Source: Helicobacteraceae bacterium
Lineage (GTDB): Bacteria > Campylobacterota > Campylobacteria > Campylobacterales > Sulfurimonadaceae
Assembly (NCBI GenBank): GCA_027859195.1
Contig: JAQIBF010000042.1
Span: 1-39,257 of the forward strand
Reading direction: 5' to 3'
DNA length: 39,257 bases
The notes under the pieces: generated by a model
What the model was told of the DNA's origin: nothing
The model's database searches: none
What the model saw: only the letters and a program-made list of their open reading frames with translations
In this document: piece by piece, positions 25,453-34,633 of the stretch
Layout of the letters: each line of letters starts with the position of its first letter
Position numbering within the stretch: position 1 is the first letter of the stretch
Program-made: the position numbers and the translations under genes

Positions 25453-26222
25453 CACAGCGGCTCAGCAGAGAAACATTCCACTATTTTTCAGAGATGAAAA
25501 AAGAGCCTAAAGAGTTTTTTTTTCGTGGAAATGTTGAGCTGCTGAGTAGAGCTAAAGTCAGTATCGTCGGAACAAGAAAACCAACGCAGTATACCAAACA
25601 GATGACAGCAGATCTTGCCCATAAACTTGCAAATGTTGGTGTTTCCATCGTCAGTGGTGGCGCTATGGGGGTTGACGGTCAGGCTCATTTTGGTGCCGGG
25701 TATGCCAATACCATCGCAGTTATGCCGTGTGGACTTGATATTCGCTATCCTATGACACATCGTGATCTCTTTGAGCATATTGAACAAGAGGGATTGCTTC
25801 TTAGTATGTACGAAGACGGTGTGTTAGCCGCCAATTGGAGTTTCGTCGCACGCAATGAGATAGTAGTGGCACTGGGTGATGTGCTGATCGTCTCAGAAGC
25901 ACTGCGTAACAGCGGTTCGATGCGAAGCGTCGAGTATGCGCAGAAGATGGGTAAAAAGATCTACACTTTTCCACACAGAAGCGGGGAGAGTGACGGTACT
26001 ATGGATCTGGTCAAAGCAGGTGAAGCTGAGATTATTTATGATATCGATAAATTTGTTGCTCAGTACGGTCAGCGCAAATCGATTGAAGGGGATCCCCTTT
26101 TACAGTTTTGTCAAACAATACCAAGTTATGAAGAGGCGTTGAAAATGTTTGGTGAGAAAGTCTCTCTGTATGAACTTGATGGGAAGATCAGTATCAAGGA
26201 TGGACGTATCACAATATGCTAG
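25449..26222 (+). CDS. dprA: DNA-processing protein DprA
   Basis: Loads RecA onto incoming single-stranded DNA during natural transformation. The 257-residue form is short: it lacks the N-terminal SAM domain and goes quickly into the Rossmann-like core. The core shows VSIVGTRKPTQYT, SGGAMGVDGQAHFG, VMPCGLDIRYP, ARNEIVVALGDVLIV and SGSMRSVEYAQKMGK. A small C-terminal segment (about 215-257) resembles a reduced winged-helix tail. Starting inside the deacetylase gene (ATGA overlap), it ends by overlapping the convergent response-regulator gene by 14 bases. ComEC and other competence genes are not in this window. Confidence 0.92.
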   Translation: MTQRLSRETFHYFSEMKKEPKEFFFRGNVELLSRAKVSIVGTRKPTQYTKQMTADLAHKLANVGVSIVSGGAMGVDGQAHFGAGYANTIAVMPCGLDIRYPMTHRDLFEHIEQEGLLLSMYEDGVLAANWSFVARNEIVVALGDVLIVSEALRNSGSMRSVEYAQKMGKKIYTFPHRSGESDGTMDLVKAGEAEIIYDIDKFVAQYGQRKSIEGDPLLQFCQTIPSYEEALKMFGEKVSLYELDGKISIKDGRITIC

Positions 26223-28053
26223 CGTAGGTTTCTACTGACATAATGGGTATATTGAGGTTTAAACTCTCTTGAGAAGGCTCACTATAATAGAAGAACCTGT
26301 TTTTACCCTCTTTTTTTGCTTGATACATGGCTTGATCAGCTTTTTGAACAAGCTCAATTGTGTTGTCACCATCTCTGGGATAATAACTAATTCCGGCACT
26401 CATCTGTAAGGAGAGCTTATTCTCATTGATATCGAAAGGGACATTGATGATATTTAAGATCTTCTCCGCTACTGAGGTGATCTCATCTGTCTCTTCAATA
26501 TCACCCAGAATAATGACAAATTCATCACCGCCATACCGGCTGACAGTATCTTCGGCCCGTACAACGGAACAGAAATAGTCACTGCATGTTTTTAACGCAA
26601 GATCACCTGCCATATGCCCGTAGGTGTCATTTATAGGTTTGAAATTGTCAAGATCGCAGAAGATTACAGCGACACTCTTGTTATAGCGTTTAGCATGGTT
26701 TAGGGCTTGACACAAGCGGTCTTCCAAGAGAACTCGGTTTGCCAAGCCTGTGAGAGAATCGTGGGTAGCGAGGTGCGCATATTCAAGTTCACTGCTGCGG
26801 TGCGCAGTGACATCAGAAAAAATACCCATATAATTCTGGACAGTGCCTTTGACATCTTTGATCGCAGTAATACTAAGCCACTCAATATAGGTCTCACCGT
26901 TCTTACGCCGGTTCTTGATCTCACCCTGCCAATAACCCTCATTGTTGATCTGCTCCCACATCTGACTATAAAACAGCTTGTCATGGATAGAAGACTTTAG
27001 CAGTTTTGGGTCTTTACCTAATACGTCATCTTTAGTAAAGCCGGTTATATTGGTAAACGCTTTGTTGACATTGATAATCCCGTTTTTTACACTGGTAAGG
27101 ACGATGCCATCTACTGTGTGCTCAAACATCGCACTTCTGATCTCATAGTTGCGCAGATTCCGATGATTATTGACGGCAGAGCCGATGATGCGGGCAACCG
27201 TCTGTAACATCTCAAGGCTGGATTGGTCAAAAAGTTTCCTCTGATGCGTACCAATGCCCATAAAGCCCCACCAGGTACCATTGGCAAAGATGGGCAACAT
27301 GAGGAGTGCCTTGATCTTATAGGCGTTTAAAAGCGACTGTTGCTCTTTATTAAAATCGTCTATAAACCCATGTATACACTCATTATCTGACAAACGATCT
27401 TTCCAATCTTGCAGGTTAAGCTCTCTGTAGTGCAAGGTATTAGGGGTAAACGCTTCATAATTATCATTGATGGAGAGATGCCGTTGTGCCATAATGGGAT
27501 TTTTGGTATTAATGTTATCAAAGATAAAAATTGATGAGGCATCTGCAGCGTCTTTCAGCATCTTCATCTGCTGATGCAGTGTTTCGTTCCAATCGTCATG
27601 CTGCAGTAACTTTTCAGACATCTCCTTGATAGCATGCAATATATTTTGTTGGCGGTTCAGCTCATTCTCTGTTGTACGCAGAGCGAGGATCTCATTGGAT
27701 AGGTTGTTGATCACATCAAGAAAGTGTTCTTTTTGAAAAGGTTTTGAAAAGAACTGGTTGACGCCATATTCGATAGCTGTAAGCATATGCTGCTTGTTAT
27801 CAAAGTTAGTAAAAATGGCAATTTTGATTTTTTTATCATGTTTGCGAATTTTTTTGATCAATTCAAGACCACTCATTTGAGGCATATTGATGTCTGAAAG
27901 TATGATGTCAAATACTTGGTTGTAGTAGGTCGCGAGAGCTTCTGAACCACTATTACATGTCACCACATGGCGTTGCTCATTTTCAAGCATGTTGGCAAGT
28001 ATATTTGTGGTTATCTTATCATCGTCAACTATTAAAATTCTAAGTTTGTTCAT
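26209..28053 (-). CDS. Response regulator with GAF, PAS and GGDEF domains (diguanylate cyclase)
   Basis: A 614-residue cytoplasmic signalling protein that should make cyclic di-GMP when its receiver is phosphorylated. Order: REC (1-120; acidic pocket DDD 10-12, phospho-acceptor Asp 54 in LSDINMPQ, Thr 82, Lys 104), a coiled segment, GAF (about 150-295), PAS (about 305-425, GIINVNKAFTNITGFTKDDVLG), and GGDEF (about 435-600). The active site reads RYGGDEFVIIL, and the inhibitory RxxD (RAED) sits five residues ahead, so product feedback is expected. No EAL domain and no adjacent histidine kinase are present. It is convergent with dprA, overlapping by 14 bases. Confidence 0.95.
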   Translation of the reverse strand: MNKLRILIVDDDKITTNILANMLENEQRHVVTCNSGSEALATYYNQVFDIILSDINMPQMSGLELIKKIRKHDKKIKIAIFTNFDNKQHMLTAIEYGVNQFFSKPFQKEHFLDVINNLSNEILALRTTENELNRQQNILHAIKEMSEKLLQHDDWNETLHQQMKMLKDAADASSIFIFDNINTKNPIMAQRHLSINDNYEAFTPNTLHYRELNLQDWKDRLSDNECIHGFIDDFNKEQQSLLNAYKIKALLMLPIFANGTWWGFMGIGTHQRKLFDQSSLEMLQTVARIIGSAVNNHRNLRNYEIRSAMFEHTVDGIVLTSVKNGIINVNKAFTNITGFTKDDVLGKDPKLLKSSIHDKLFYSQMWEQINNEGYWQGEIKNRRKNGETYIEWLSITAIKDVKGTVQNYMGIFSDVTAHRSSELEYAHLATHDSLTGLANRVLLEDRLCQALNHAKRYNKSVAVIFCDLDNFKPINDTYGHMAGDLALKTCSDYFCSVVRAEDTVSRYGGDEFVIILGDIEETDEITSVAEKILNIINVPFDINENKLSLQMSAGISYYPRDGDNTIELVQKADQAMYQAKKEGKNRFFYYSEPSQESLNLNIPIMSVETYASIL

Positions 28054-28152
28054 AATAGTTTTTTTTAATGCCTTTTGTGTTTTGAAACTATTATAGAAGG
28101 TTAATACTTAAGGATAACCTTGAAAGCAGGTATTAAGATAAGTTATCTATTT

Positions 28153-29181
28153 TTAGAGGAGGAGCATGGCGTCACCGTAAGAGTAGAAACGGTATTTGTT
28201 CTCAATTGCTTCGCGGTAGAGTTCATGTGCTTTATCCACGCCGACAAAAGAGGCTACAAGCATCAGCAGTGTTGATTGCGGAAGATGAAAGTTTGTCAGG
28301 AGATGGTTGACACGAAGAGGCCTGTTCCCCGGGTGTAAAAAGAGGTTGGCCTCGCCGGAAAGCTGATCAAGGTGTCGGGCATGGAATTCAATGGTCCGTG
28401 TCGATGTCGTCCCCACGCAAAGCAATGGAAGGTTACTGTCAAAGAGTTTTTTTGCCTCAGGTGATATATTGTAGTACTCAGAGTGCATAGGGTGATCGGT
28501 AATGATCTCACTGTCTACGGGTTTGAATGTACCTGCACCAACATGAAGTGTTACAGAAGCATGCGGATGGTTGTTACAGATCTCTTCAAACTGATTTTGA
28601 GTGAAATGTAATGAGGCAGTAGGCGCTGCGACAGCCCCTTCATGCTTGGCAAAGACACTTTGATAGTCGGCTTCATCTTCTTTGCCGTCTTCGCGCTGTA
28701 TGTAAGGTGGAAGCGGGATATGGCCTTGTTTGTCGATGATAGGCAAGATCTCTTCAAAACGAAGTTGTGTGCCATTAAGGTAAAAATGGACATCACGGCT
28801 GCCATCGTCATGCAAGGTGATCACCTTGGCACTAAAACCTTCTTCAAAATAGAGAGCAGTGTCTGTTTTAACCTTTCCACGGATGTAGACATTGACATTA
28901 TAGGCATCAAGAGGACGGTTGATCAACAGCTCTAACTTCCCCCCGCTCGACTTGTACCCATAGAGGCGTGCTTTGATCACTTTGGTGTCATTAAAAATAA
29001 TAGCGCACTCTTTAGGCAAAAGAGAGTCAAGAGCGTCAAACCGTGAATGGGTAATGGTGTCCGTAGCACGGTCGTAGACCAAAAGACGTGCATGGTCGCG
29101 GGGCTCGACCGGATGTGTGGCGATCAGCTCCGGCGGGAGTGTGAAGTCGTAACTACTTGTCTTGAGTGGATCTGGCTGCAT
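28153..29181 (-). CDS. queA: tRNA preQ1(34) S-adenosylmethionine ribosyltransferase-isomerase
   Basis: Transfers and isomerises ribose from SAM to preQ1-modified tRNA, the penultimate step of queuosine synthesis. The 342-residue protein shows the family blocks: LKTSSYDFTLPPELIATHP, RDHARLLVYDR, FNDTKVIKARLYG, GHIPLPPYIQRED, YQSVFAKHEGAVAAPTASLHF, and the C-terminal YREAIENKYRFYSYGDAML. Three ATGs stand in a row; the last (29181) lies six bases after GGAAG and is chosen. The gene overlaps the end of tatC by about 29 bases, an arrangement that suggests coupled translation. Confidence 0.96.
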   Translation of the reverse strand: MQPDPLKTSSYDFTLPPELIATHPVEPRDHARLLVYDRATDTITHSRFDALDSLLPKECAIIFNDTKVIKARLYGYKSSGGKLELLINRPLDAYNVNVYIRGKVKTDTALYFEEGFSAKVITLHDDGSRDVHFYLNGTQLRFEEILPIIDKQGHIPLPPYIQREDGKEDEADYQSVFAKHEGAVAAPTASLHFTQNQFEEICNNHPHASVTLHVGAGTFKPVDSEIITDHPMHSEYYNISPEAKKLFDSNLPLLCVGTTSTRTIEFHARHLDQLSGEANLFLHPGNRPLRVNHLLTNFHLPQSTLLMLVASFVGVDKAHELYREAIENKYRFYSYGDAMLLL

Positions 29182-29995
29182 CATCATCTTCCATGCCAAG
29201 TGCATCTTTTAAGATGGCAATACCATCTTCGGAACTTTCATCCTCATCCTCTTCTTCAGGCGGAGCAGGGTTGACCATTTTGACGAGCAAGATCGAGACC
29301 CCGTAAAGTAAGATAAGCGGCCCTGCCATTAACAGTTGTGTGAGCACATCCGGCGGTGTAAGAAGGGCGGCAACGACAAAGATAATGATCACGGCATATT
29401 TGAAAAAGTTAATCATCTGTCTGTCATCGACAAGTCCTAAAAGTCCCAAGAAGTAGGCAAAGACAGGAAGCTCAAAAGCGAGTCCAAAACCAAACATGAT
29501 CTTGGTGAAAAAGCCGACGTAATCTTCGATATTGATCAGCGGGGTAAATTTAAAACTACCAAAGGTGATCAAAAAGTCAAAACCAAACGGGGTTACCACA
29601 TAGTAGGCGAAGGCAACACCGACGGCGAACATGCTTGTTCCGCCGAATATAAACGGCAGTAACATCTTCTTTTCATTGGCGTAAAGGCCCGGTGCGATAA
29701 ACATCCAGATCTGTGCCAGGATAACGGGTAAAGCAAGCAGTAGACCAGCGAAAAAAGAGACTTTAAGCGCAACAAAAAAGGCCCCGCCTACCTGGCTGGT
29801 CGTGACCATACCGTTTGCAGCATGAAAGGACTTTTTACCGACTTCGATTAACGCTTCGTTCAGCGGTGCGATCATCCACTCTAATAAGAATTCGTGAAAA
29901 TAGAACATTATGAAAAAGGAGATCACGATACTGATGGCAGAGATGCCTAAGCGTTTACGAAGCTCAAACAGATGGGGCTTTAAATCTTCAAACAT
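29153..29995 (-). CDS. tatC: Twin-arginine translocase subunit TatC
   Basis: Core receptor of the Tat system, which exports folded proteins with RR signal peptides. The 280-residue protein has six predicted membrane helices. Family residues are visible: an N-terminal PHLFELRKRLGIS element (the LxELRxRL-type signal-peptide-binding site), FIAPGLYANEKKMLLPF, and a first periplasmic loop rich in Phe/Ala. The C-terminus carries an extra acidic tail of about 30 residues (PPEEEDEDESSEDG), longer than in many homologues. It overlaps tatB by one base and queA by about 29. TatA is not seen next to it. Confidence 0.96.
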   Translation of the reverse strand: MFEDLKPHLFELRKRLGISAISIVISFFIMFYFHEFLLEWMIAPLNEALIEVGKKSFHAANGMVTTSQVGGAFFVALKVSFFAGLLLALPVILAQIWMFIAPGLYANEKKMLLPFIFGGTSMFAVGVAFAYYVVTPFGFDFLITFGSFKFTPLINIEDYVGFFTKIMFGFGLAFELPVFAYFLGLLGLVDDRQMINFFKYAVIIIFVVAALLTPPDVLTQLLMAGPLILLYGVSILLVKMVNPAPPEEEDEDESSEDGIAILKDALGMEDDDAARSTQDK

Positions 29996-30435
29996 TACAC
30001 ATTCTCACTTGGTTTTGTATCACTATCGTCTTCTTCGGGTGTTTCGATATCCAACTTTTTAGATTTTTTAGCGAAGGTGACCACTTCTGGTTTTTTCGGT
30101 GCAGATGGCGCTGAAGTTTCGGTTGTAGCGGCTCCATCAACATAAACATCTTTTTTTATATCACGCATTTCATCTTTAAGGTCTTCAACACCGCTCACAC
30201 GCTTTAGCTCGTTACTGGCTTCCGTCAGTTGACGTTTATAGCTGTTGGCCTCTTCTTTGATCTCTTGAATATGAAGCTCTTCTTCAATTGAGCTCTTAGC
30301 TGAAGCGACTGTTGTTTTAACTGACTTAAAAAATTTTGCGATTTGAACCATCGTCTCAGGCAGTTTGTCTGGTCCCAAAAAGAGGATAGCTATGACACCA
30401 ATTATCAAGATCTCGGCAAAACCCATTCCAAACAT
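29995..30435 (-). CDS. tatB: Sec-independent translocase protein TatB
   Basis: A 146-residue membrane protein that works with TatC in substrate recognition. It has an N-terminal transmembrane helix with the Glu/Gly-Pro pattern (FGMGFAEILIIGVIAILFLGPDKLP), an amphipathic helix (ETMVQIAKFFKSVK) and a coiled-coil stretch (about 45-95). The tail is Pro/Lys/Glu rich and poorly conserved. Length favours TatB over TatA. It starts the tatB-tatC-queA run; the hemW gene lies further upstream on the same strand, 83 bases away. Confidence 0.93.
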   Translation of the reverse strand: MFGMGFAEILIIGVIAILFLGPDKLPETMVQIAKFFKSVKTTVASAKSSIEEELHIQEIKEEANSYKRQLTEASNELKRVSGVEDLKDEMRDIKKDVYVDGAATTETSAPSAPKKPEVVTFAKKSKKLDIETPEEDDSDTKPSENV

Positions 30436-30518
30436 GCTGACCGCCTATGTATATAGTTTTCGCGATTATATCGCTGAAATATTTAAAAAGGGGTGAAAGA
30501 GCACCCTTAACCCAACAT

Positions 30519-31571
30519 TTACGGTTCGATAAAGAGTGCTAATTCGTCGCTTAGGAGGTAATCATCATTATAAAATATCCCCTCTTTATAGGTAAGTTTA
30601 TTTTCATTTACAAGCAGTTGGGCATTTTTCAGTTCAGGTTTGGACAGTATCTGTTCAGAAATACCTACGACAGAGCGCATTCCTAAAAATATCTTCTCGG
30701 TTTTGATCGAAGCATCACTGAGTATTTCACTCTGAATATCGAATGGATTTTCAATATAGGCTTGGACATTGGCTGTAGGGTAGTACCGCGTATCGTTTAA
30801 AAAGCCGACAGCACCGGAACCTAGCCCGATATAATCCTTATATTGCCAGTATCCAAGGTTATGCTTAGATTGATAGCTTCCAAAGTTGGATATCTCATAG
30901 GTTGGAAAACGCGCTTGTATGCTTTTTAAAAACCACTCGGTCAAGACCAGCTTCTCATTTGCGACATCCGGGGTGGAAGCAAAGGGTGTTCCCTCTTCAA
31001 TAGTCAAAGCATAGGCACTTAGATGATCGATAGGAAGTTTGAAGGCTTCGTCTAAATCATGCTGCAGCAACACTTTTGTGTCACCGTCAACTGCGTAAAT
31101 GAGGTCAAGTGAAAGATGTTCAAAACCAGCTTTCTTTGCGCGAAGAATTGCGGAAGTCGCATCGACTGCCTTGTGTGCACGTCCCAGTTTTTTAAGTTTT
31201 TCATCATTAAAGCTCTGTACGCCAAAACTAATACGATTTACGCCGAGAGCATGCATCCCCTCCAGCCATGCAGATGTTGCGCTGTTAGGGTTGGCTTCTG
31301 ATGTTATCTCTGCACTCTCGTTAATATAGGGTTCCAACAGCTCAAAAATCGGACGATAGAGTTCCGGGTCTACGGTAGAGGGCGTTCCTCCGCCTATAAA
31401 GATAGTCTCTATACTTTTTGCTGCTGCCTCAAAACGAGTTAATTCAAATTTCAGTTGTATTAACAGTGCTGCCATGTAGCTCTTGCGGAGGTGAAAAAGA
31501 TCGACATACGAATTAAAACTGCAGTAATGGCATTTGGAATCACAAAAAGGGATATGTATATATAAAAGCAT
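30519..31571 (-). CDS. hemW: Radical SAM haem chaperone HemW (HemN-like)
   Basis: A 350-residue radical SAM protein of the HemN-like type, now regarded as a haem chaperone rather than a coproporphyrinogen oxidase. The cluster motif CDSKCHYC follows the opening YIHIPF. SAM-site blocks are TIFIGGGTPSTV and SEANPNSAT, and RISFGVQSFNDEKLKKLGR follows. Length is the short HemW type, without the HemN-specific N-terminal cap. In Helicobacter a homologue is found near the rppH-lysC-hobA block, as here, but it is divergent here. The upstream ribosome site is weak. Confidence 0.93.
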   Translation of the reverse strand: MLLYIHIPFCDSKCHYCSFNSYVDLFHLRKSYMAALLIQLKFELTRFEAAAKSIETIFIGGGTPSTVDPELYRPIFELLEPYINESAEITSEANPNSATSAWLEGMHALGVNRISFGVQSFNDEKLKKLGRAHKAVDATSAILRAKKAGFEHLSLDLIYAVDGDTKVLLQHDLDEAFKLPIDHLSAYALTIEEGTPFASTPDVANEKLVLTEWFLKSIQARFPTYEISNFGSYQSKHNLGYWQYKDYIGLGSGAVGFLNDTRYYPTANVQAYIENPFDIQSEILSDASIKTEKIFLGMRSVVGISEQILSKPELKNAQLLVNENKLTYKEGIFYNDDYLLSDELALFIEP

Positions 31572-31728
31572 AAGCGCAGTGTAGTTGGTTTAGGGTTAGT
31601 TTCGGATTAGTTTTAGATTGGCAGTACGCTTGTTAAGGTTTGAATTCCAATAGCAGTTTTGGTATTTTCACAAACGATAGTTGTTGATATTTAGAGCTGC
31701 CCTTTATCCATTCTTAAATCTTTTTTAC

Positions 31729-31734
31729 TATAAT
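31729..31734 (+). promoter_or_regulatory. -10 box for the rppH-lysC-hobA-holB-folP operon
   Basis: TATAAT, 50 bases before the rppH start, on the plus strand between divergent hemW and rppH. No clear -35 was found. Confidence 0.5.
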
Positions 31735-31783
31735 ACGCGTATTAAAGAAGGTATGAAATATGCCCTATATAAAGAGATAAATT

Positions 31784-32254
31784 ATGAGTAATACAAAGAC
31801 CTATCGTCCTAACGTAGCTGCTATTATTGTCTCATCAAGATATCCCCACGAAAAAAAAGTTTTTGTAGCTGAACGCAGTGATATTTCGGGGATGTGGCAG
31901 TTCCCACAAGGTGGGATCGATGCCGGAGAGACACCAACAGAAGCCCTTTTTCGAGAGTTGAAAGAGGAGATCGGTACGGACGAGATCGAAGTCATCGGTG
32001 AACACTCTGAGTGGATCTCATACGATTTTCCAAAACATGTTGCAAAGAAGATGCACCCTTACCATGGTCAGAGACAGCGCTACTTTCTGGTACGTCTAAA
32101 AGATGAGACACTGGTCGACCTGGACACGGAACACCCTGAATTTCAAGACCATAAATATATTGAAGTCAGTTTAGTGCTGGATATAGTGGCCAAATTTAAA
32201 AAGCCTGTGTATGAGCAGGTTATAGAACATTTTATAAAAGAAGGATTACTGTAA
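31784..32254 (+). CDS. rppH: RNA 5'-pyrophosphohydrolase (Nudix)
   Basis: Removes pyrophosphate from the 5' end of transcripts to start mRNA decay. Homologues in this group are often annotated as dinucleoside polyphosphate hydrolase NudH. The 156-residue protein begins YRPNVAAIIV and has the full Nudix box GGIDAGETPTEALFRELKEE plus IGTDEIEVIGE. WISYDFPKHVAKK and QRQRYFLVRL follow, both typical of RppH. Its stop overlaps the lysC start by one base (TAATG), so the two are translationally coupled. Confidence 0.95.
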   Translation: MSNTKTYRPNVAAIIVSSRYPHEKKVFVAERSDISGMWQFPQGGIDAGETPTEALFRELKEEIGTDEIEVIGEHSEWISYDFPKHVAKKMHPYHGQRQRYFLVRLKDETLVDLDTEHPEFQDHKYIEVSLVLDIVAKFKKPVYEQVIEHFIKEGLL

Positions 32255-33465
32255 TGCTAATAGTGCAAAAATTTGGCGGAACCAGTGTAGGTGATCTTGA
32301 CCGCATTCAAAATGTGGCTAATCGTATTGCAAGAACAGTAAGTGAGGGACATCAAGTTGTTGTTGTGGTCTCTGCTATGAGCGGAGAGACGAACAAACTG
32401 GTAAGTTATGCAGAGCATTTTAGCGACAACCCTGAACGCGCTGAGGTTGACATGTTGCTAAGCTCAGGAGAACGTGTAACAGCAGCACTTCTCTCTATCG
32501 CCTTAAACGAGATGGGGTATAGCGCCACATCCATGACAGGACGTCGTGCCGGTATTATTACCGATATGGTACATACCAAAGCACGTATTGAACGTATTGA
32601 TGCCGCACCGATGAAAAATGCTCTAGCCGAAGGCAAGATCATCGTTATAGCCGGTTTTCAAGGTGTTAACGAAGAGGGTCGGGTAACAACACTGGGCCGT
32701 GGCGGTTCCGATCTGTCTGCTGTTGCAGTTGCCGGTGCGATTGGTGCAGATCTGTGTGAGATCTATACCGATGTGGATGGGATCTATACAACAGATCCGC
32801 GTATAGAACCTACTGCGAAAAAACTTGACAAGATCTCTTATGATGAGATGTTGGAGTTGGCATCATTAGGGGCTAAGGTACTTCAAAACCGTTCAGTCGA
32901 ATTGGCCAAAAAACTTAATGTTAATCTTGTTACACGATCAAGTTTCTCTGATGCAGAGGGAACACTTATTACAAAGGAAGAAAATATCATGGAAAAACCA
33001 TTAGTAAGCGGTATCGCACTCGACCGTAATCAGGCACGTATTGCTTTAGAAGGTGTTGTTAATCGTCCCGGGATCGCTTCTGATATTTTTGGTGCACTGG
33101 CAACAAGTAATGTTAATGTCGATATGATCATCCAGACATCAGGACATGACGATACAACGAACATGGATTTTACAGTACCTCAGAATGAGCTCAACGACGC
33201 ACGTTCTGTAGTTGAACAGTTCTGCAAAAAACATGAGATCAAAGAGTCGACCTTTGACGAAAGTATCTGTAAAGTCTCAATTGTCGGTGTCGGTATGAAA
33301 TCACACACGGGTGTTGCGGCCAAAGCATTTGCAACAATGGCGAAAGAGAACATCAATATCCAGATGATCTCAACATCGGAGATCAAAGTCTCTATGGTCG
33401 TTGACGAGAAGTATGCGGAACTTGCTGTCCGTGCACTACACAATGCTTACGAGCTAGATAAGTAG
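32254..33465 (+). CDS. lysC: Aspartokinase
   Basis: Phosphorylates aspartate, the first step towards lysine, diaminopimelate, threonine and methionine. The 403-residue protein has the kinase domain (1-240: KFGGTSVGDLDRIQNVA, AMSGETNKL, LLSSGERV, TTLGRGGSDLSAVAVA) and two C-terminal ACT domains (about 262-400), where lysine or threonine normally binds. An in-frame ATG at 32989 (residue 246), preceded by AAAGGAAG at a normal distance, could start a separate 158-residue regulatory subunit, as in the alpha/beta aspartokinases. It sits between rppH and hobA in a tight operon. Confidence 0.97.
   Translation: MLIVQKFGGTSVGDLDRIQNVANRIARTVSEGHQVVVVVSAMSGETNKLVSYAEHFSDNPERAEVDMLLSSGERVTAALLSIALNEMGYSATSMTGRRAGIITDMVHTKARIERIDAAPMKNALAEGKIIVIAGFQGVNEEGRVTTLGRGGSDLSAVAVAGAIGADLCEIYTDVDGIYTTDPRIEPTAKKLDKISYDEMLELASLGAKVLQNRSVELAKKLNVNLVTRSSFSDAEGTLITKEENIMEKPLVSGIALDRNQARIALEGVVNRPGIASDIFGALATSNVNVDMIIQTSGHDDTTNMDFTVPQNELNDARSVVEQFCKKHEIKESTFDESICKVSIVGVGMKSHTGVAAKAFATMAKENINIQMISTSEIKVSMVVDEKYAELAVRALHNAYELDK
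32980..33465 (+). promoter_or_regulatory. Possible internal start for the aspartokinase beta subunit
   Basis: AAAGGAAG (32973-32980) lies eight bases before an in-frame ATG at 32989 within lysC. The product would be just the ACT-domain part (158 residues). In Bacillus and Corynebacterium aspartokinases such internal starts give the beta subunit; the position here (residue 246) is close to theirs. Confidence 0.45.
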
Positions 33466-33471
33466 ACTAGC

Positions 33472-34017
33472 GTGCAAGCTTTCATCAAATGGACACTCGA
33501 CAGCATTCGTGACGAGGGGGCAATGCTCTCATGGCTTGAAGAGTCCCGTTTTGAGTGGACAGCTACTATGGCACAAGCACTACGACAGATCATTGCAGGT
33601 AAAAGCATTGTTATTGTGACAGACACCGATCGTCAATGGTTTGGGCACTATATTATCAATACGATCAATAAAGCGACAACAGACAGACCGATGATCTCAG
33701 TTGCAAGAATAGAGAGCCTTTACCCCAACTATAATGGTATCAATACGGACACGCTGGAAATGCTTGAAGACATGCTGAGCCTTGCGTATAAAGATGATTA
33801 TTTTTTCTGGTATATCGGACGGGGGAATGATAAGGTTGCTGATTTGCCGAAAAACCTGGATCAAAGCTTTTTATGGTTGATGGATGAGGAGTATCAAAAT
33901 GCCTTTACTATGCGCTCCTATGATCCTCTTCTAGATATTAAATTACTTCAGCTTTATCGTCAGTTTGACAGGTCCTTCAATGCAGTACTTTTTGGAGAGG
34001 TTAATGTCGATGAATAA
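33472..34017 (+). CDS. hobA: DNA replication regulator HobA
   Basis: An epsilonproteobacterial DnaA-binding protein, structurally like DiaA, that promotes orisome assembly. The 181-residue sequence follows the Helicobacter pattern: an N-terminal WTLDSIRDEGAMLSWLEESRF, a central RQWFGHYIINTIN, FFWYIGRGNDK, SFLWLMDEEY and DPLLDIKLLQLYRQFDRSFNAVLFGEV. Location between lysC and holB strengthens the call, because this order is conserved in the group. It starts on GTG at 33472, six bases after lysC, and its stop overlaps the holB start region. Confidence 0.92.
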   Translation: MQAFIKWTLDSIRDEGAMLSWLEESRFEWTATMAQALRQIIAGKSIVIVTDTDRQWFGHYIINTINKATTDRPMISVARIESLYPNYNGINTDTLEMLEDMLSLAYKDDYFFWYIGRGNDKVADLPKNLDQSFLWLMDEEYQNAFTMRSYDPLLDIKLLQLYRQFDRSFNAVLFGEVNVDE

Positions 34018-34633
34018 CAGGCTTGGCAGCCATATTATAATTTGCGACAATATCGAAGAGAGAAGTACACTGCTGCAACATGAGTTGTCCGCACATCGTG
34101 TCGTCAGTTTTGTGCGGGAAGATTTTAAGATTGAGGACTCTAAAGCTGTTATGGCGGAGGCTTATATTGCCGAAGAGCATGTTAAATATCTTATACTGGC
34201 CGCTAAGACCTTCAACCAAATTTCTCAAAATGCACTGTTAAAGCTCTTAGAAGAACCTCCTCGAAATATTGAACTCATTGTGATCACAGAGAGTAAATCA
34301 ACATTGCTTCCGACAGTACGGTCACGGTTGAAGATCATTAAAGAGCAGAGCGCTGTAGTTCATAGGGAGCTTGACATTAAGTTGAGCAACCTTAACCTTT
34401 CCACTCTTTTTGATTTTGTTAAAGCACATGAGCGGCTTTCCAAACATGAAGCAAAAACATTAATTGAGTCTTTATACCGGAGAGCGACAGTTGTAGACAG
34501 ATTGTCACTTACCGAAAAACAGATCGAGATATTTGAACACAGTTATCGTCTTGTCGAATTGAACGGCCGTTTGCAGACTATCTTAGTAGCACTTTTGATG
34601 ACATTCTTACCGAAGGCGAAACGTGGTAGTTAA
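34010..34633 (+). CDS. holB: DNA polymerase III subunit delta'
   Basis: Clamp-loader subunit of the replicative polymerase. The 207-residue protein is short and keeps only the parts typical of epsilonproteobacterial delta': LGSHIIICDN, the helix around LILAAKTFNQISQNALLKLLEEPP (sensor-like block), IELIVITESKSTLLPTVRSRLK (the SRC-like RSR motif region) and a helical C-terminus. There is no functional Walker A, as expected for delta'. ATG 34010 follows GGAGAGG (33994-34000) at nine bases and overlaps the hobA stop; ATG 34004 is too close to that site. Confidence 0.9.
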   Translation: MNNRLGSHIIICDNIEERSTLLQHELSAHRVVSFVREDFKIEDSKAVMAEAYIAEEHVKYLILAAKTFNQISQNALLKLLEEPPRNIELIVITESKSTLLPTVRSRLKIIKEQSAVVHRELDIKLSNLNLSTLFDFVKAHERLSKHEAKTLIESLYRRATVVDRLSLTEKQIEIFEHSYRLVELNGRLQTILVALLMTFLPKAKRGS

